Counted from the first letter of the stretch, positions 49,454 through 62,628 are shown. The stretch: DNA of 64,000 nt from Anisakis pegreffii (GCA_035041965.1 JAPYMA010000520.1:62001-126000); one strand, 5' to 3'. A program made the numbers and translations. Notes: generated by a model not told the origin, from the sequence alone.

Positions 49454-51324
49454 AATAATGAAACTAATGAATCAACGGATTCATTTCCCAAATAAACCCA
49501 ATTCGTCTTTTCCAGTAGAACTTCTCCTTTATTAGCTTTGCCATTCAAAAACCCTCATCACTTTAAAGATGCACTTCGCACTCCCTCATTATGCTGTCTG
49601 ACTTTTACAACCTCCATGTTTGGATATTTCACATTTCATTAGCAAAATCGACGACTGAAACGCAGTCTGGAGAGAGAAGTTGGTCTCTAAAATTTGCAGT
49701 TGGAATTGCGAAATTATAAATACATTGATCTGACTGAGATATTGATGAAGTGCATACGTACACGCTTGTACATGCATTATTCGATACACAACCCCATCGA
49801 AAATCATCATTTATCCCTGATGCAAATCAAAATTGATATGCATATTGTGAGTAATTACTCCGTCGATGCTTGAATTTTCGTTGTAATCGTCATTTACATA
49901 CATTTTTGAATGGCACTCATCAATGTTTTTGCACGATATTGAGCAATTAAGAAGCATGCAATGATCTTGTTGCACTGTAGTGATTCTTAGCTTTGTTGAG
50001 ACATTTAAAGAAGTCCTTTCTCGCTCCTTATGAAACTTCTCTTCACAAGACGTTGAAGTCATGACCATCAGACGTTTGATCGAGTTACTAGGTGTTTGAT
50101 CAAGCTAAATGAGATGGTTGATCCCTTTCCTTCCTATGTGAGTTAAAATGTGGGTCTCTTGTCTTTGACCCAGATTTTCTTGACTCTTCAAAAAAGTGTC
50201 TGTTGGAGTGTTGCATTAGCAAGAGTATGTGGACTTGAATATGCCGGAAAAGCAAGCTGGATGAAAATTGCAGGTTTCCATCGATTATGAGATTACTGAT
50301 TCCATTGTTTATGTGAACTGTGAACCTCCAAAATTTAGTTATTCAAGGCTGATTTTTGTGTACTCATCGAGGATGACGCAAAATTGTGCTGAATCGAAAA
50401 TACTTTATGAATGCAGAATGTGTTAAATAAACCTCGACGAGGATGGTCATCACGGCACCATAACGCGTGATCAATCATCGTTACACTTCGATATTTCGTT
50501 CTATGATAGATTCACAACGAGATAATGTTCAGCACTGATATTTTGCGTGAAAGAGCAGTTGTGATAATTTGTTTGCCATACTCTGATCAAAGTATACGTC
50601 ACATTCGAACCAATACGATTTTTTCACTCCATGAAAGGGTGTGAATACTTAGTCTATGCCATTTTTTTCGATTCGATTACACTTTAGAGAGCTGAAAGAA
50701 AGAGAATATTGTATCTCGGATAAGTATGACGACAGCACGAATTGGCAGTTCTGAATAACGAATCCGATATTGCGTTAATCCTATTCAAATAAATAACAAT
50801 TGACGTTCCTTCGATTGTTGGGCGATTTGAAGAGCAACGCATATGGCATTTTTGCTTTACATTTAAAGGCAATAATTTCTCACTGAAAATTGCCTAATTC
50901 CTGAACGCGTACGTCATGACTAAACTATAGCTGCGTCACTGAAGGGGAAAATACTGAAACAACGAAATTCTATGCTTTGCGATGGGTTTACGATAGACAC
51001 ATGTGGACTTATGCTTGTCAAGTATGAGCGAATAATTGGCTTGATTGAACAACTAATACAATCGGATGGCAAGCGAAATTTTTCTGAATGATCTAGTTGC
51101 TCACCAAAAACAGTGATAGATATAATGATCACGTTGGTACATGCCATCACGAACTGCTGAATTGTTATGCAAATTCGTTTGTTAAAAGTACAATAATTCT
51201 GAATTGGAATAACGCAGAAAAAAGAATGAAATACAAAGCGATGTTTGGTCGTTGTCGTTTTAACAGTGCCTTTCATGAAAAGCGGTATAACATAAAATCA
51301 ATGTATTCGAGCATTTCATTGCAG
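49454..51324. other. No gene seen
   Basis: Several minus-strand frames of 60-118 codons occur (49589-50068, 50684-50872, 50920-51276), but none shows splice context or recognisable motifs. Confidence 0.45.
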
Positions 51325-51556
51325 AGGAACACATAGCGCAGATGCCGCATCCTTCATCACAAAGGTTTCCGTCGCACATTCAATGGCATGCTGGTTTTTG
51401 TGTTGCGAGAACTGACGAACAGTCAATGATCTGCTATCGAAACGAGCAGGTATCACCTCATCTGAATATTCACATGATGTGGTATTTTTACATGATTTTA
51501 CATTGCTTCAGCTCACTGCAAGCCGATCGAAAATTATTAGGATTAAACACAGTTAG
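51325..51556 (+). CDS. Candidate last two exons of an unrecognised gene
   Basis: Exon 51325-51449 follows ATTTCATTGCAG and ends at GTATCA. It reads EHIAQMPHPSSQRFPSHI, QWHAGFCVARTDEQSMI, CYRNEQ. A 62-nt intron of typical nematode size ends at ATTGCTTCAG. The next exon, 51512-51556, adds LTASRSKIIRIKHS and a stop in phase. Upstream exons and the family are unknown. Confidence 0.3.
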
Positions 51557-51666
51557 ACTGTTCAATACTCCAAGAGTTGCGAATTCATTCAGTTTGATCG
51601 AAATATTGTGTATAGAGCAGTTGAGTCCTGCTAGCTTTTCAATGAAACATAGTTAGACTGTTCAAT
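51545..51666. repeat. 22-bp direct repeat, exactly 100 bp apart
   Basis: AAACACAGTTAGACTGTTCAAT (in two parts AAACACAGTTAG and ACTGTTCAAT) at 51545-51566 recurs at 51645-51666 with a single C to T change. Confidence 0.75.
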
Positions 51667-51902
51667 TACATTTTCTTTGAGCCACTGTATTGGCTTATCT
51701 AAGCTGAACTCTTCCAGTGACCAGCCCTATATTAACTGCTGCTTTTGTTCGGAATTGTCAAAAGTTCTTGAGCAACCCGTTGCGGTGATATCTTACAGTT
51801 TCATTACAAATAGTATTTTGAATATGTTTAATGATTAAAAAAGACTGTTACTGTGGCATTGGGTCTCATTTCCCATTCGCTCTGAGAGATAATGTGAAGT
51901 AA

Positions 51903-52133
51903 TCACCGTTCCTGCGCAAGTGACAGTTTTGGCATAAGGCCTTCGCGTTCCATGACGTTCTCTCTTCTTATTCTCATGCCCATAATCCCCCTTGCGGACG
52001 TGGTCTCTATGCTAGCCACAGTTGGATGTGCTGAAGCTATGTACAGGTTGCTGTCAAAATGCTTCTGTTTTTTCAGTCGGCCAGTCGAGCTGGGAGTCAT
52101 CTCCCACGAATCCGACTCGATGGAGGATTCCGC
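51903..52133 (-). CDS. Coding-like minus-strand frame ending in a stop, unrecognised
   Basis: The frame reads ESSIESDSWEMTPSSTGRLKK, then QKHFDSNLYIASAHPTV, ETTSARGIMGMRIRREN and MPKLSLAQER before the stop. Composition is that of a hydrophilic cytoplasmic tail. A CTTCCAG acceptor lies just upstream (about 52141-52147 read on minus), but in that phase the frame would hit a stop. It may be the 3' exon of the interrupted reading described for 52.36-52.83 kb. Confidence 0.3.
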   Translation of the reverse strand, partial: AESSIESDSWEMTPSSTGRLKKQKHFDSNLYIASAHPTVASIETTSARGIMGMRIRRENVMEREGLMPKLSLAQER

Positions 52134-52356
52134 TCATTCTGGAAGCATTGGCGTTCAAATGTATCTTGCTCCCAACCATGTTCCAGTTCCGATTCGCGAA
52201 GTTAGTGCATTATCATTCATATCGCTCCACTGAAAGTACATCTCATGAAGTACTCATCAAGCTTCATCTACGATACATTGTTGAATGCATTAGGTTAAGA
52301 GCCTTACCAGGTTGGAACAGCTCACGTGTAGGAACCGTTCATGAATATTTAACATC

Positions 52357-52830
52357 AACTCGCTTCGTTCTAAAGAGGAACACAGAACTGAACATCGTAT
52401 GGAAAGAATCATACGACTGTTTCAAATCATTTTCAGGCGGATTCCATGTAGGCAGTCTTGGTGTGATGTCAAGCTTCCGCAAATCTTCCAGATTCCCTTA
52501 TGTGCTGAAAGAGGAAACAGTCGAGGAACTGCGAACCGACTCGATGCCATCAACAGGTGTTCCTCAGCGATCGTCAACGCTAAAATTATCCAACAGTCGA
52601 CCGCGAAGTTTGTTTCTCATCAATTCAGTTTTGCATTCACTAAAATTGCACTTATTGTTCAATGTGCTGGATGGGTCTCTTGAGGAAAGAGGACAACTCA
52701 TCCAGCCAGTAAACATCGCGATTAATCTGAGAATGTGTTCTTCCATTAAGTCATGATCAATCAGTTGAGATTCGACAATTATGTATGGCTTCCAGTCATT
52801 GAAGAGATCGAAATGTTTATGCGCCGGAAG
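52357..52830 (-). pseudogene. Interrupted coding-like reading, unrecognised (pseudogene or several micro-exons)
   Basis: One minus-strand frame reads like a protein over about 150 codons: HFDLFNDWKPYIIVESQL, DLMEEHILRLI, SECKTELMRNKLRG, then TGA at 52566-52564, GTPVDGIESVRSSSTVSSF, TAA at 52500-52498, and LEDLRKLDITPRLPTWNPP. Short introns might remove the stops: a GTCGAC donor after KLRG and an acceptor at GCTGAG would splice in phase to TPVDG, and a 45-nt GTATGA..TTTAG intron lies further on. The plus strand over 52022-52756 is also open for 244 codons from a TTG, without an ATG nearby. I cannot decide between a decayed gene and a gene with very small exons, and the family is unknown. Confidence 0.3.
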
Positions 52831-54666
52831 TTCTCATTTTTTGCCTGCTAATTATGCAGTTTAATTTTATTCACTGCTAGTTCACAGTGTTGGTCTGTGC
52901 ACTGAAAATTTTCAATGGTACTTCAAGCTATTCGTGGATGAACTGGTGCTCCTATGATGAGGTTGATCCAGTATTTGGGATGAAATTTTTCTCGAAAATT
53001 TTCATGTGTTCTGTATGACTCTCATTGGTGATATCGTCTCAGAGGAGCTTGTATTAAACTGATTGAGTTAACGTTAATTATTATTGATAGTTTTATAAGA
53101 CAAGTCTACGCATTAGAGCTATTCATCAATTCAGAGAATTAGTACACTTATTGAGAGTTGTTTAATTGCTATTACACAAACACACCTTGTACTGCTTCAG
53201 TTGGTTGTTTATGAGGAACGAAACAGTTTATATTATCGGCGCCACTTTATCTCTGCAGACGATCAAAATTGCATAATTAATTTTTCATTCTCAAGTTTAC
53301 ACTTTACATCGAACAACACTGAACGAACGTCTGTTTACCGGTTCCCCATTCAAGAGAATTCGTTTAAGTTGGACTGATGATAATAACTGGAAAAAAAGCC
53401 ACCGGTTTCATGTGTTTCTATCCTATGGAATTTATAAGAGCGCACTGCAAATGCTTTCGTAAAAATTCAATTCATAATGAAATATCTTGAGCATTGGGAA
53501 AATTGTTGAAGATAATTTTGGGAAACATTTTCAATTTGTATTTCCAAACCGAAGTGAGAATCACGCCAAAAGTTGACCGCTTATCTGCAAAATAAGCCGG
53601 CCGCCGTACTCATTTTGACAATGAACTTCCTTGGCGGACAATTTCATGAACTTGCATCAGAAATGTGCAATGCAACATTTCCGCAGTTTTCTAGCGATTG
53701 TTTTTGCTGAAAGGTCGCTTATGAGAGATCGGTGTGTTTCTGCGATAAGTGTTTGAATCAGGTTAAACTCTACTAAAAAATCATTACATTGTCAGTCAGA
53801 TGATTAGAATTTGAGCAATGCCATCCAGTAAACCAATGAAGTTGTGTTTGATGTTTTTTTGATGTTCGGATGATTGATATGGTGAGTATCAAGTTTTCTC
53901 GTGGGTGAATGTGCTTTATAATTGGTCTACAAACGAGTAACCAATCTGTCTTGGAAAAAAATTTCATCTTCATTTACTAATTTCTTGTGTGTTGTAAATT
54001 TAAACGTGAGGTCCAACCAACTATCAACAACACCCACCAACCGAAATTCTCACTCAGCAAAAACTGCACAACGCAACAACAATCAACAACTGCATCCGCA
54101 ATGATGATGTCCAGATAGCGATTGTTTGCTCGTTCGATCGTTTCTTCCGATTGATATCCTCGAAAACATTCATCTGCCATTGTCACTATGGACCGTCCTT
54201 TCATCGATTCCACCGAATAATCATTTCTGTTTTTGTGTTCGTACTTGTGGCGAACATTTCGAAATATTTGCGAAACAATTAAAAAGTTGTAACTATGAAC
54301 ACTGACACACAAAGGTTGCTTTTGTGCTAGGGTAGAATGAGAGCAGTTGCCAAAAGCATCGTTATTTTGTGAGTATTTTTACGAGAACGTATTTTTCTGA
54401 ATATTATTACTGATAACGCTGTTAATTCCACTACTATTACTGCATTTCATCCAACAACACCGTCAGCTATAATCCAGCAGTATATTCAGCTCGATATCAC
54501 AGCAAAATCACTTCGAACAACTGCTTTTTTTGTGTTGATGGCCTGGTTATACTAACTGTGACACCCTACTTCCGCTGATAACCCGCATCGTTCTTCCGTT
54601 TTCCTTTCATTACGTATCCACTCTCCTTTCGGTTCATCGTCCTCTGAATCCAATCGCATCTGCGCG
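52831..54666. other. No gene seen
   Basis: AT-rich. The 111-codon minus-strand frame at 53977-54312 and its plus-strand partner cover the same DNA without splice context. The last 200 bp could contain the promoter of the gene starting at 54667. Confidence 0.45.
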
Positions 54667-57600
54667 ATGTCGCAAGTTCGTCGTTCACCCACCAAACGGC
54701 TCATTTCCGGTCGAGATGGATTCAGTATTTTTCATATCCGCAGAAGTGCTACTTACTCACATCAACAACTTAAAGGTTCTGTTTTTACCGTTTAAAAAAC
54801 GTTATCTGTGGTACATTTCGAGTACGGTAAACAAAAATGGGTGATGTTGACTGAACGTTTGAGAATCGTTCCTGATGTATCACATCAGACACATCGATGC
54901 GATTTTCTCATTGTTCGATGCTCTAATTATACAAAACATCTGTATTCATTCTAATTACGCTTTGAACTGTGATTCTGCTGTGCACTGCTCAGTTCGATCA
55001 GTCTATTTTACATTTTTCCACATTTTTTGGATGTATCAATGATTGATAGGTCAAAATAACCACAATGTTAGTTGGAGCGTGAATATGGTGCTCGTGAGTA
55101 TTTGGTGCCATTCGAGTGCACAGTTGAAATCAGTGTGAAAAATTCGGACGTCGAGCGTATTACGGTCGAAAACGTGCATTTGTGTTCGAAACGTCTTTAT
55201 CACCCTCTGAATTCATGGAATGTGCATCTTTAAAATTTTCTTCTGTGGATTTTCTATGCGTATACTCTGATGAATTTTCTGTTGAGTGACCTTTCGGAAT
55301 AATTCAGTGGGATTCAGTCAATCCTTTTCACGTGCTGTTCGAACACACGAAGCAATTTGAGATTAGAACCGAGTGTATTATTCAACGTATTGCTACTTTT
55401 ATGACAACTTTGCTGACGCGGTATTGTCGGAATATTAATAATCTTGTACACCAATTTTTGTCATTGTTTTATGGAGGTTTATAGTGAATTTAAAATCATC
55501 TGAGTACCATTCCATAGTGAATTTCTTCACAATGTTTCATTTGACAACTATTTCACCTCATTCAACAATTCATCCCTAAACAAATTCGTGTTTTCCTAAA
55601 TCATTTATTTCACCGTTACTGTAGCCCTGTTGAACTGAAACTTTTGCCAGTTTTTCATTCTAAAGCGCTATAGTCAATAGCGTTTTTCCTTTGGAAGAAC
55701 ACTTTGCACAGATTAATCACTGAGTACTCCGTTGATTACTGAAATCAATTAGCTTAAAATTGCACAACTTCGAAGATCTGTATACAACTTTAGTGATGGC
55801 TTTGGAAAAAAAATGCATCACAGTTGTTTGGAAAAAAAGTTTGTTGTTTGCTTGTCTAGCTGCAGATGAGTTTGCCTCATAATTGCTGCTGTGTAAAAAG
55901 TGATGATTGCTTCACAATGAACACTATTCTGTCGCAGTCGAGTGTACGTACACAAATTAAGATATTTTGGACGCTGTACAACTAATTCGATTGATTTGAA
56001 TTGATCAGTTATGACGTTTGATCATGATTGTTGATGAACGCTGATCGAATACTTTTATGTCCGCTTTGAATTTCCACTGAATTTCTTTTGAGCGATGGAA
56101 CGTGTTCTGCTCATGACAGTCATTTCGGATCAGCTTCCGAAACTTCGTTCATTGTAGCGTAATTTCACGAGCAGAAATTGCGAATCTAATGCATGAGCTC
56201 TCGAATGAGTACGTTCACACCCTGATGATGATGATGCAAAAGCAAGCAAAACGTTAGTTGTGCTCTTCAAGTGGAACTTTGCGCATCAATAACACAATAA
56301 CAAATCAGCTCTTCGATTTGACTGCATACGATTGGTATTGATGGTCCTAATTCAATTGATACTTTCACCGTTTCAAGATCAACTCGGGATGCACTGGAAC
56401 GACCGGGGTCTGCCAAGTGCTCGCGATTCAGCGAATGTCGTTTTAATTCCTGTGATGTGTTTTCAAGTAAATTAGACAGTGACGGTCGTATGCTTTGAAT
56501 ATTTCATACTGTGAGCGTCAGTTCTGGTTCTTTTCAACTTTGCATTGTTTTGAAGCTACTGTTGAGATGAATTAGTCGGAAGTAATTTCACACAATTGAA
56601 CTATGTCTTTGCTTGAAACTTATACAAGATTTGCCCGAGTGACTTGAGTTGAGATGGAAGGAATCAAAAAGCAGTGCGCATTGCCCTGCTCATGATCAGT
56701 GTACGATGCTTGTCGCTTTTGGGAATTGCAGTGCTGCTGAGTCAAGTGCATTGAAGTATAACATATGAATGAGATTCGTCACGTGATAACACGAATGTTT
56801 GTTGAGTGCTTTATAAGAGTCGTATATAAACTTGTTTATCATGAGTTATTGAACGAGGAAGGTATGCACTTGGGAAATTTATTGCACCAAATGAGAAATT
56901 TATTTATTGCTATCAATACTGCGTATTTACGAATAAGTTACTGCGTATTTTTACGCATCGGTAAAGTTTCCCGTTTCAATTTCCGCCAACGCAATGCTTG
57001 TTCAACTAATGTTCTACGCTGACACTACATGATATTAAACGATTCGTTTGTAGTACAGTATCGGCACAAAAACTATGGTTCATTTCCTAGTTTACTTTTA
57101 TGTGCCTATAGAAGACGCTGTAATGAGAAAGTGGTGATGGTAAAATTCGTTCCGATGACGGTGGAATTTTGTTGGAGAATGAGTTATTTCTCAATGAGGA
57201 GTGATGCGAAGAAATTTGGTGAAATACTTCCGCAGAGCTCTTTCTTAATTGATGTATGGTTCCGTTAGAGTTCTGCACACTGAAACCTTCCATCGCTTTG
57301 CGCTGATATAAAATAATGGATCAGGAACGACAAGTGCATACATGTTGTATATCAATTGCCAAATTATCTGTAAGCACAATTGAGTGCTCGTGATTGATGT
57401 GCTACAAGCATGATTCACGACCAATTCGAGTTACATTCCAAAGCTCATCGATCCGAAGAACATCTTCATCGTGTCTGTGTCTCATGTGACCTTAAAGCAC
57501 TTGAAAGCGTACATCTAAACTCTCAGCATCCGCATCTCATCGCACTGTAAGTAAACAGGTAAACAGGCGGAATGGTGTGCCATCAACAGAAACAATCGAA

Positions 57601-60600
57601 TTGTATGAATGAATTTTTGTAATTCCACCTAGTTTACTGCTCAAAAGGTCAGTTGTTGTGGCCTGGTGTGGTTCATTCATTGATGAATTGTGGCCTGATG
57701 TAATTCATCGGTGTTGCATAGTGCATGAAGTGCATAATGGAAGTGAATTGCAGAAAACAAATACGAAACGACTTGAAGAAATATGAAAATACTTATGCAT
57801 TGTAATGGCTGATAACACGGCTTAGAATGAAGTGATAATGATATTGACGAGTATAAAAGCAACTATGATTGAACTGATCAAGATCGTTGCAGTTATCATC
57901 ACAACTCAACTCAGTTTTTTCTCCATTAACCGAAAAATCAGTCATCTCTATCGTTCGTCTATTCGCATTCTCTCCTTCATTTATTCAATCGAGTGTTTGC
58001 GGTATTAAACATTGTTCATCGAACACTCGACTCATCCAAATTACTAACTGAATTGAGTTGCTGTTCACATTCATCGTCAGATACACACTCTACTCAACAC
58101 CCATCTATCCACACTTTATTACCTAACAACATCACAAAACTAACAAATTCACAAGCAATTTGTTCTCTTATCACATTCTCTCATTTTACTTCCAGTCATT
58201 CGTTACTTCGCTGTGATGCATCCTCTATGATTCTGTTCAACTTCATCGCTGTCAAAGTTCATCAAAATTTTACTTTAAAATCTTTTACTTTATTTTGATC
58301 GATTGCAATTAGCAAACCTGTGACTGATCCAACCAGCGCGCAATGCTGATAAGGGAGAAGATTTGCTTATGGTTGATATTGAGTCACTAGCCACCGTGAA
58401 TATTCAACTCTTCAGCGGAATCAGTATTTGACTGTTTCGATCGTAAACGCTGCTATTCTTTTCTACTTGAATCATTTCGATGCTATTTGAACAGTTATTT
58501 TTCTACGTGGATATTGTCCGCATATTTGATGTTCCTTCTTGAATTATTTAGACATACCAAAATTTCAACACACATACGAAATTCGATGTGAACAAAGTTG
58601 CTTGTATGCGGTACGTTACGGAATGCTCGGTCGCCACCCAAATCTCAACAGCTCAACTACCAGAAATTCTCGTGAGCAGCTTGACGAACAAAACAGAACA
58701 GAGTATGATCCAACTAAAAGTTTTCTATTGCCAGTAAATACTCGTGCTAATTCAGATTCGATGTTTAACGATAACAGGGATTGGGCACCATGGGAGGAGT
58801 TGTGCAGATTTGTGGATCTAATGGACACTCAACGTTTACAAACTGAACAATGTATTAAGCAGGCAACATCGAACAATAACCGTTTCAGCTATCCGAAAAT
58901 GTCCGTGTCAAAGCAATCAGGTCCCCACTGGAATCAAAATGCATTAACGGCTAAACGGACAAAGTCGGATTACGGCTTTTACCCTGATTGCAGCGGGTCG
59001 AATGCGTATAAGCTGAAATCCGTTACACATGTTGAACGCGATAATAACTGTAATGATTGCGAAGAATATCGGCGCAGAACTAGGAAATCGAATGAAAGAG
59101 GCGTGTCAACAGTGAGTGATTTGAATAGGGATTATGAGGAGTACCGCAAATCACAGGTGAGGGGAGAACAGTGCCTACAACGACAACAACACCGGATCAG
59201 CAAACCATATTCAGTAGTCAATAAGGAAACTTCACTTCCATCATCATATTCGACATCACAATCTCATTCTGTTGACTACACACCAGCGACGTATCATCGT
59301 CGTCATCACTCTCATCAGTTTCCAATCAGCCATCCAACAAATCCCAATAAAACTCTAATAAATGGTACCGTTATTGCCAAAAAAGAGCATCCTACTGACT
59401 CATCAGCATATTGCGGGAGATTATCACCATCAAAACGATCAAAATCAATCGACTTTGATGCTGCTAACTTTAAAACTGGCATTGATTCATCACGCTCCCG
59501 TTCACTAATAAACGTTGGTCGTCAATTCCACCCGTCATATTCCAAGTTCACCCTACCATCCGAAAGTTTTCACTCAAAGTTCCATCCTTTTCACCGTTCA
59601 CTTTGCTTGTCTCAACCTGCACATGAAACATCTGCAATTCGACGTCAACAACGCTCAACCATCGAGTTGGCTTCATTCAACGGTGAAGATTCTCGAAGAG
59701 ATTCAAAGCGATTAGAAGAGTTAGAAAAACTAATTGAAGTCGAACGTCTCAAAAGAAAATTAGCCAAAATGTCGCTTCGACCACATTATCAGCAGTTATC
59801 TTCAACTCGATCGCAGCGCTCTGCTGCCGAAACAATTTCGAATTGGTCAGTCGCTGAGCCAACCGCAAGAAATGCGAGTAACTTGCAACGACAGTCAAGG
59901 CGACAGCTGGTCAGATATCCAACACTTTACGGGCTGCCACCATCCGAAGTGCCAGATGATCGTTACAAGCCCGATCGACCGAGCGTAGAGCGTTCCCTTT
60001 CAATAGTGTCGAATTATTCGTGTGCAAATGACGCATCAGTTAAATGTCATTGCGGTGATGAAATCAATTCAACAAGAATGAGTGCTAACGGAACAAATTT
60101 GTTTGCGTTGAGTACGGCCAATATAAGGTACATTGATGATGACGATGATGTGTCATCGAGAAGCGCGTCGATGTTTGCTAAAAGAGGTCGATCTAATGAC
60201 CATTCCTCATCATCAAATACATACAGCTACCACACACCATCACCGCTAAACTCATCAATCAATTCGTTCGACTTTATCGCAGCACCGTATTCGTACTGTG
60301 GAACAGCTATGTGTTCTCAGCGGGATGGTTCTGATGGCATGCATTCAGTAATTGATCAGCCAGCATTACCTACGGATACGAATGATTTCATGGATAATTC
60401 AAGAAATACGTGTCTCTATCAGAATCATAGTCATCAATCCCTATTAGTTCCTATCAACGAACAGTTCCATTCACATCCAACAATGAGTGGTTCAACGCAA
60501 AATGTTTATCGAGCTGATAAGAAATACAAAATCGATGAAGGATTCACAGTGACGGCATCAAGTCGTGGTCGTTTGAATGCTCGGATCAATCGGAGCTTGA

Positions 60601-60974
60601 ACAGAAATCATTACTGCTGCGGTCGATTTCATCCTGATATTCCGACTGAGAAGAGGATCATCTCACGTTCTTGTGATGGACTGAACATGCAACAGTCGTC
60701 AACTGGATGCTGTCAATTCAGATTCGATCGCTTTCCAGCGATGCTGCATCGATGCGAAACAGAAACATTGAATTCAATTGATGAGTGCTGTGCGAATAGC
60801 CCGGAATTCGGCTCGACTTCATCAACCTCAAATGCAAAACTTTCGCGGATACAAAGTGCTTTTGAACGTGTTTTGAAACGTGCAACATCCTCAGTCATTA
60901 ATCAACCTTCACGTCTTACTGCACCATATTTATCAATGAATAATCTGATAATCAACGAAAATGATACTGGTTAG
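54667..60974 (+). CDS. Large Ser/Asn/Arg-rich protein, 843 residues, unrecognised
   Basis: Exon 1 (54667-54775) begins MSQVRRSPTKRLISGRDG and ends with 1 nt at a GTTCTG donor. Exon 2 (58552-60974) begins with 2 nt after a GAATTATTTAG acceptor. Together they complete an Asp codon, so the phase fits across a 3.8-kb intron. Exon 2 is open for over 2.4 kb, far beyond chance in this AT-rich DNA. Composition is hydrophilic, with many Ser, Asn, Arg, His and Tyr and no membrane segment. A compact motif WAPWEELCRFVDLMDTQRLQ lies near residue 114. A charged, probably helical or coiled segment (EELEKLIEVERLKRKLAKM) lies near 430. Acidic IDDDDDV is near 570. Many short Arg-x-x-Ser sites suggest phosphorylation. 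The end is TAG, but ACTG|GTTAGT just before it is also a plausible donor, so a further exon is possible. ATTAAA at 61109 may serve polyadenylation. It could be a scaffold or cytoskeletal adaptor; that is a guess from composition only. Confidence 0.75.
54776..58551 (+). other. Intron of the 843-residue gene
   Basis: A 3.8-kb intron inferred from phase agreement. Open frames at 56765-57268 and 57993-58298 (+) and 57087-57293 and 57677-57862 (-) have no splice context or motifs and are probably chance. Confidence 0.55.
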
Positions 60975-62628
60975 TGGAACTTTCACGACTTCATTACTTC
61001 TCAGCACTTTCGTTGAGGAACATGCAAAAGCTTTTTAACATAACGCATTCAGGTGAGTTTTTGAATTGAATTGTGAGAGATCGTCGCACAACGCTGTTAT
61101 GTATTTTCATTAAAGAAGCCTCTCGATAACGAAATGGATTAAGCTGTATTATTGATAAACCATCACCTTTCTTCAGTTCGAAACGTCATCTATAACAGCT
61201 GATCTCTTCGAAAACTTCTTTGATAGTTTGTCGCTATTGCAGTTGTTATATTCTCAAACTCTATGGAAATTTAGTCTGCGGACATTTTCATGGTTACATT
61301 ATACTAGTAATACTAAATAGTTACCGACTTTCTCTAATGCGATAATACTTCACGCTGAGTTAAATGGTTTAATGGTGTAAGTGAAGACAGATACGAGAAA
61401 TTTTATTCTGCTCTCTAAAATAATAGCAGTTTATTCGCGAATAATTTCCTTTGAATTTATTACGTTGATGATATTAGTTGAAAAGAACAAGCAGTTGGCT
61501 GTGCTGGTACAAATGAGTAAACAAAATGTAGTTTGTCAGTGCTAGTGTTTGAAATGTTTTTTGGTTACGAATGTTTTTCGTAACTTCCGAACGGAAGAAA
61601 TCGGTAATCAATACACAGGACTCACGAGATTGTCACGAAAGCAGAAAAGAATTTCCAGTGTTTCACTTTCTATTCTTTATTATCTAATGCTTAAGAATAC
61701 CTAGCGAAGAGCTTATCTCAACTCTTACTATAATAACATTTGTAGTTTCAAGAGATTCGAATCTTAATCAGATGTTTACCTTTGATCATAGTTGAAGTGT
61801 AAAACGAAGAATACTCGTTGAGCGTTCAGATTAAGTGAAATCAGCTGCGCCAAAAGTTTGCTGTTAGCGTCGATGATATTTTGATGGCGTAAACGATGAA
61901 ATTATCACTAACGATTGACAGAAAATGTGTCACAATTGTTTTTCCAGCAAAAATGCACATTTACCGCGTTTGAATGCTGAACCAACGAAGAACGGAGTGT
62001 TAAGCGATACGCATATTAACTGTTCAATTCTCCTTCGCATTGATCCGATTGAAAATGGTGAAACGATTTAATCATATGCCACTCTAGATTTTCACCTTGT
62101 TTGAAAGGCAATTTTCAAGCGGTCGAAGCTAAGCTTTCGAGTAAATATCAAATAACAAACAAAAAATTGTTGACCGTCAAACAGTAAACATCCAAGACTG
62201 CTCTTTATCTTCTCGTTGTAACTGTACATCTAACGGATTATGATTTTGAATTGATTAGTCAAGTCGAATTCAGAGTACTGGTAATTTGTCGCAGAAAAAT
62301 GAATTCAGTCATATAAGTGCGGAAGTTCTCTGTCCTTCCTTCATTCAGTCTAACCCAGGTGAACCGATGGGTATTTACAGAGTTTGTATTTTACGAGAAG
62401 TTCGTACACTCTGTGAAACAATTCGAATTTGCATTGTGCACGTTCAGTTTATTAGAACGTAAATCGTATAAGAGAGTAGTAGTATCGATATCTCCGAATG
62501 TTAACAGTTACCTATATACTTTGAGTTTTCCTATTGTATGATTCGATTCGTTGATATGGAATGATATGATACGGAAGTGCTTCCTTCGCGATAGTGTTAA
62601 CAATCGCAGTAATTTACCGTTTCTTTCA
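60975..62628. other. 3' flank, no gene seen
   Basis: AT-rich, with stops in all frames. An ATTAAA at 61109-61114 may end the upstream gene. I see nothing else in it. Confidence 0.5.

Noticed and set aside
52380..52425. Minus-strand reading FFPYDVQFC, resembling the Cys-loop of pentameric ligand-gated channels
   Set aside because: It is bounded by an in-frame TGA immediately before and a TAG four codons after, with no acceptor and donor that would isolate it, and no other receptor motif nearby. It falls inside a plausible 45-nt intron.
52022..52756. 244-codon plus-strand ORF as a gene
   Set aside because: It begins at TTG, lacks any recognisable motif, and its antisense reads more like protein; kept only as part of an ambiguous block.
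53977..54312. 111-codon minus-strand ORF
   Set aside because: It overlaps an equally open plus frame and lies directly upstream of the 843-residue gene, where promoter sequence is expected; no homology recognised.
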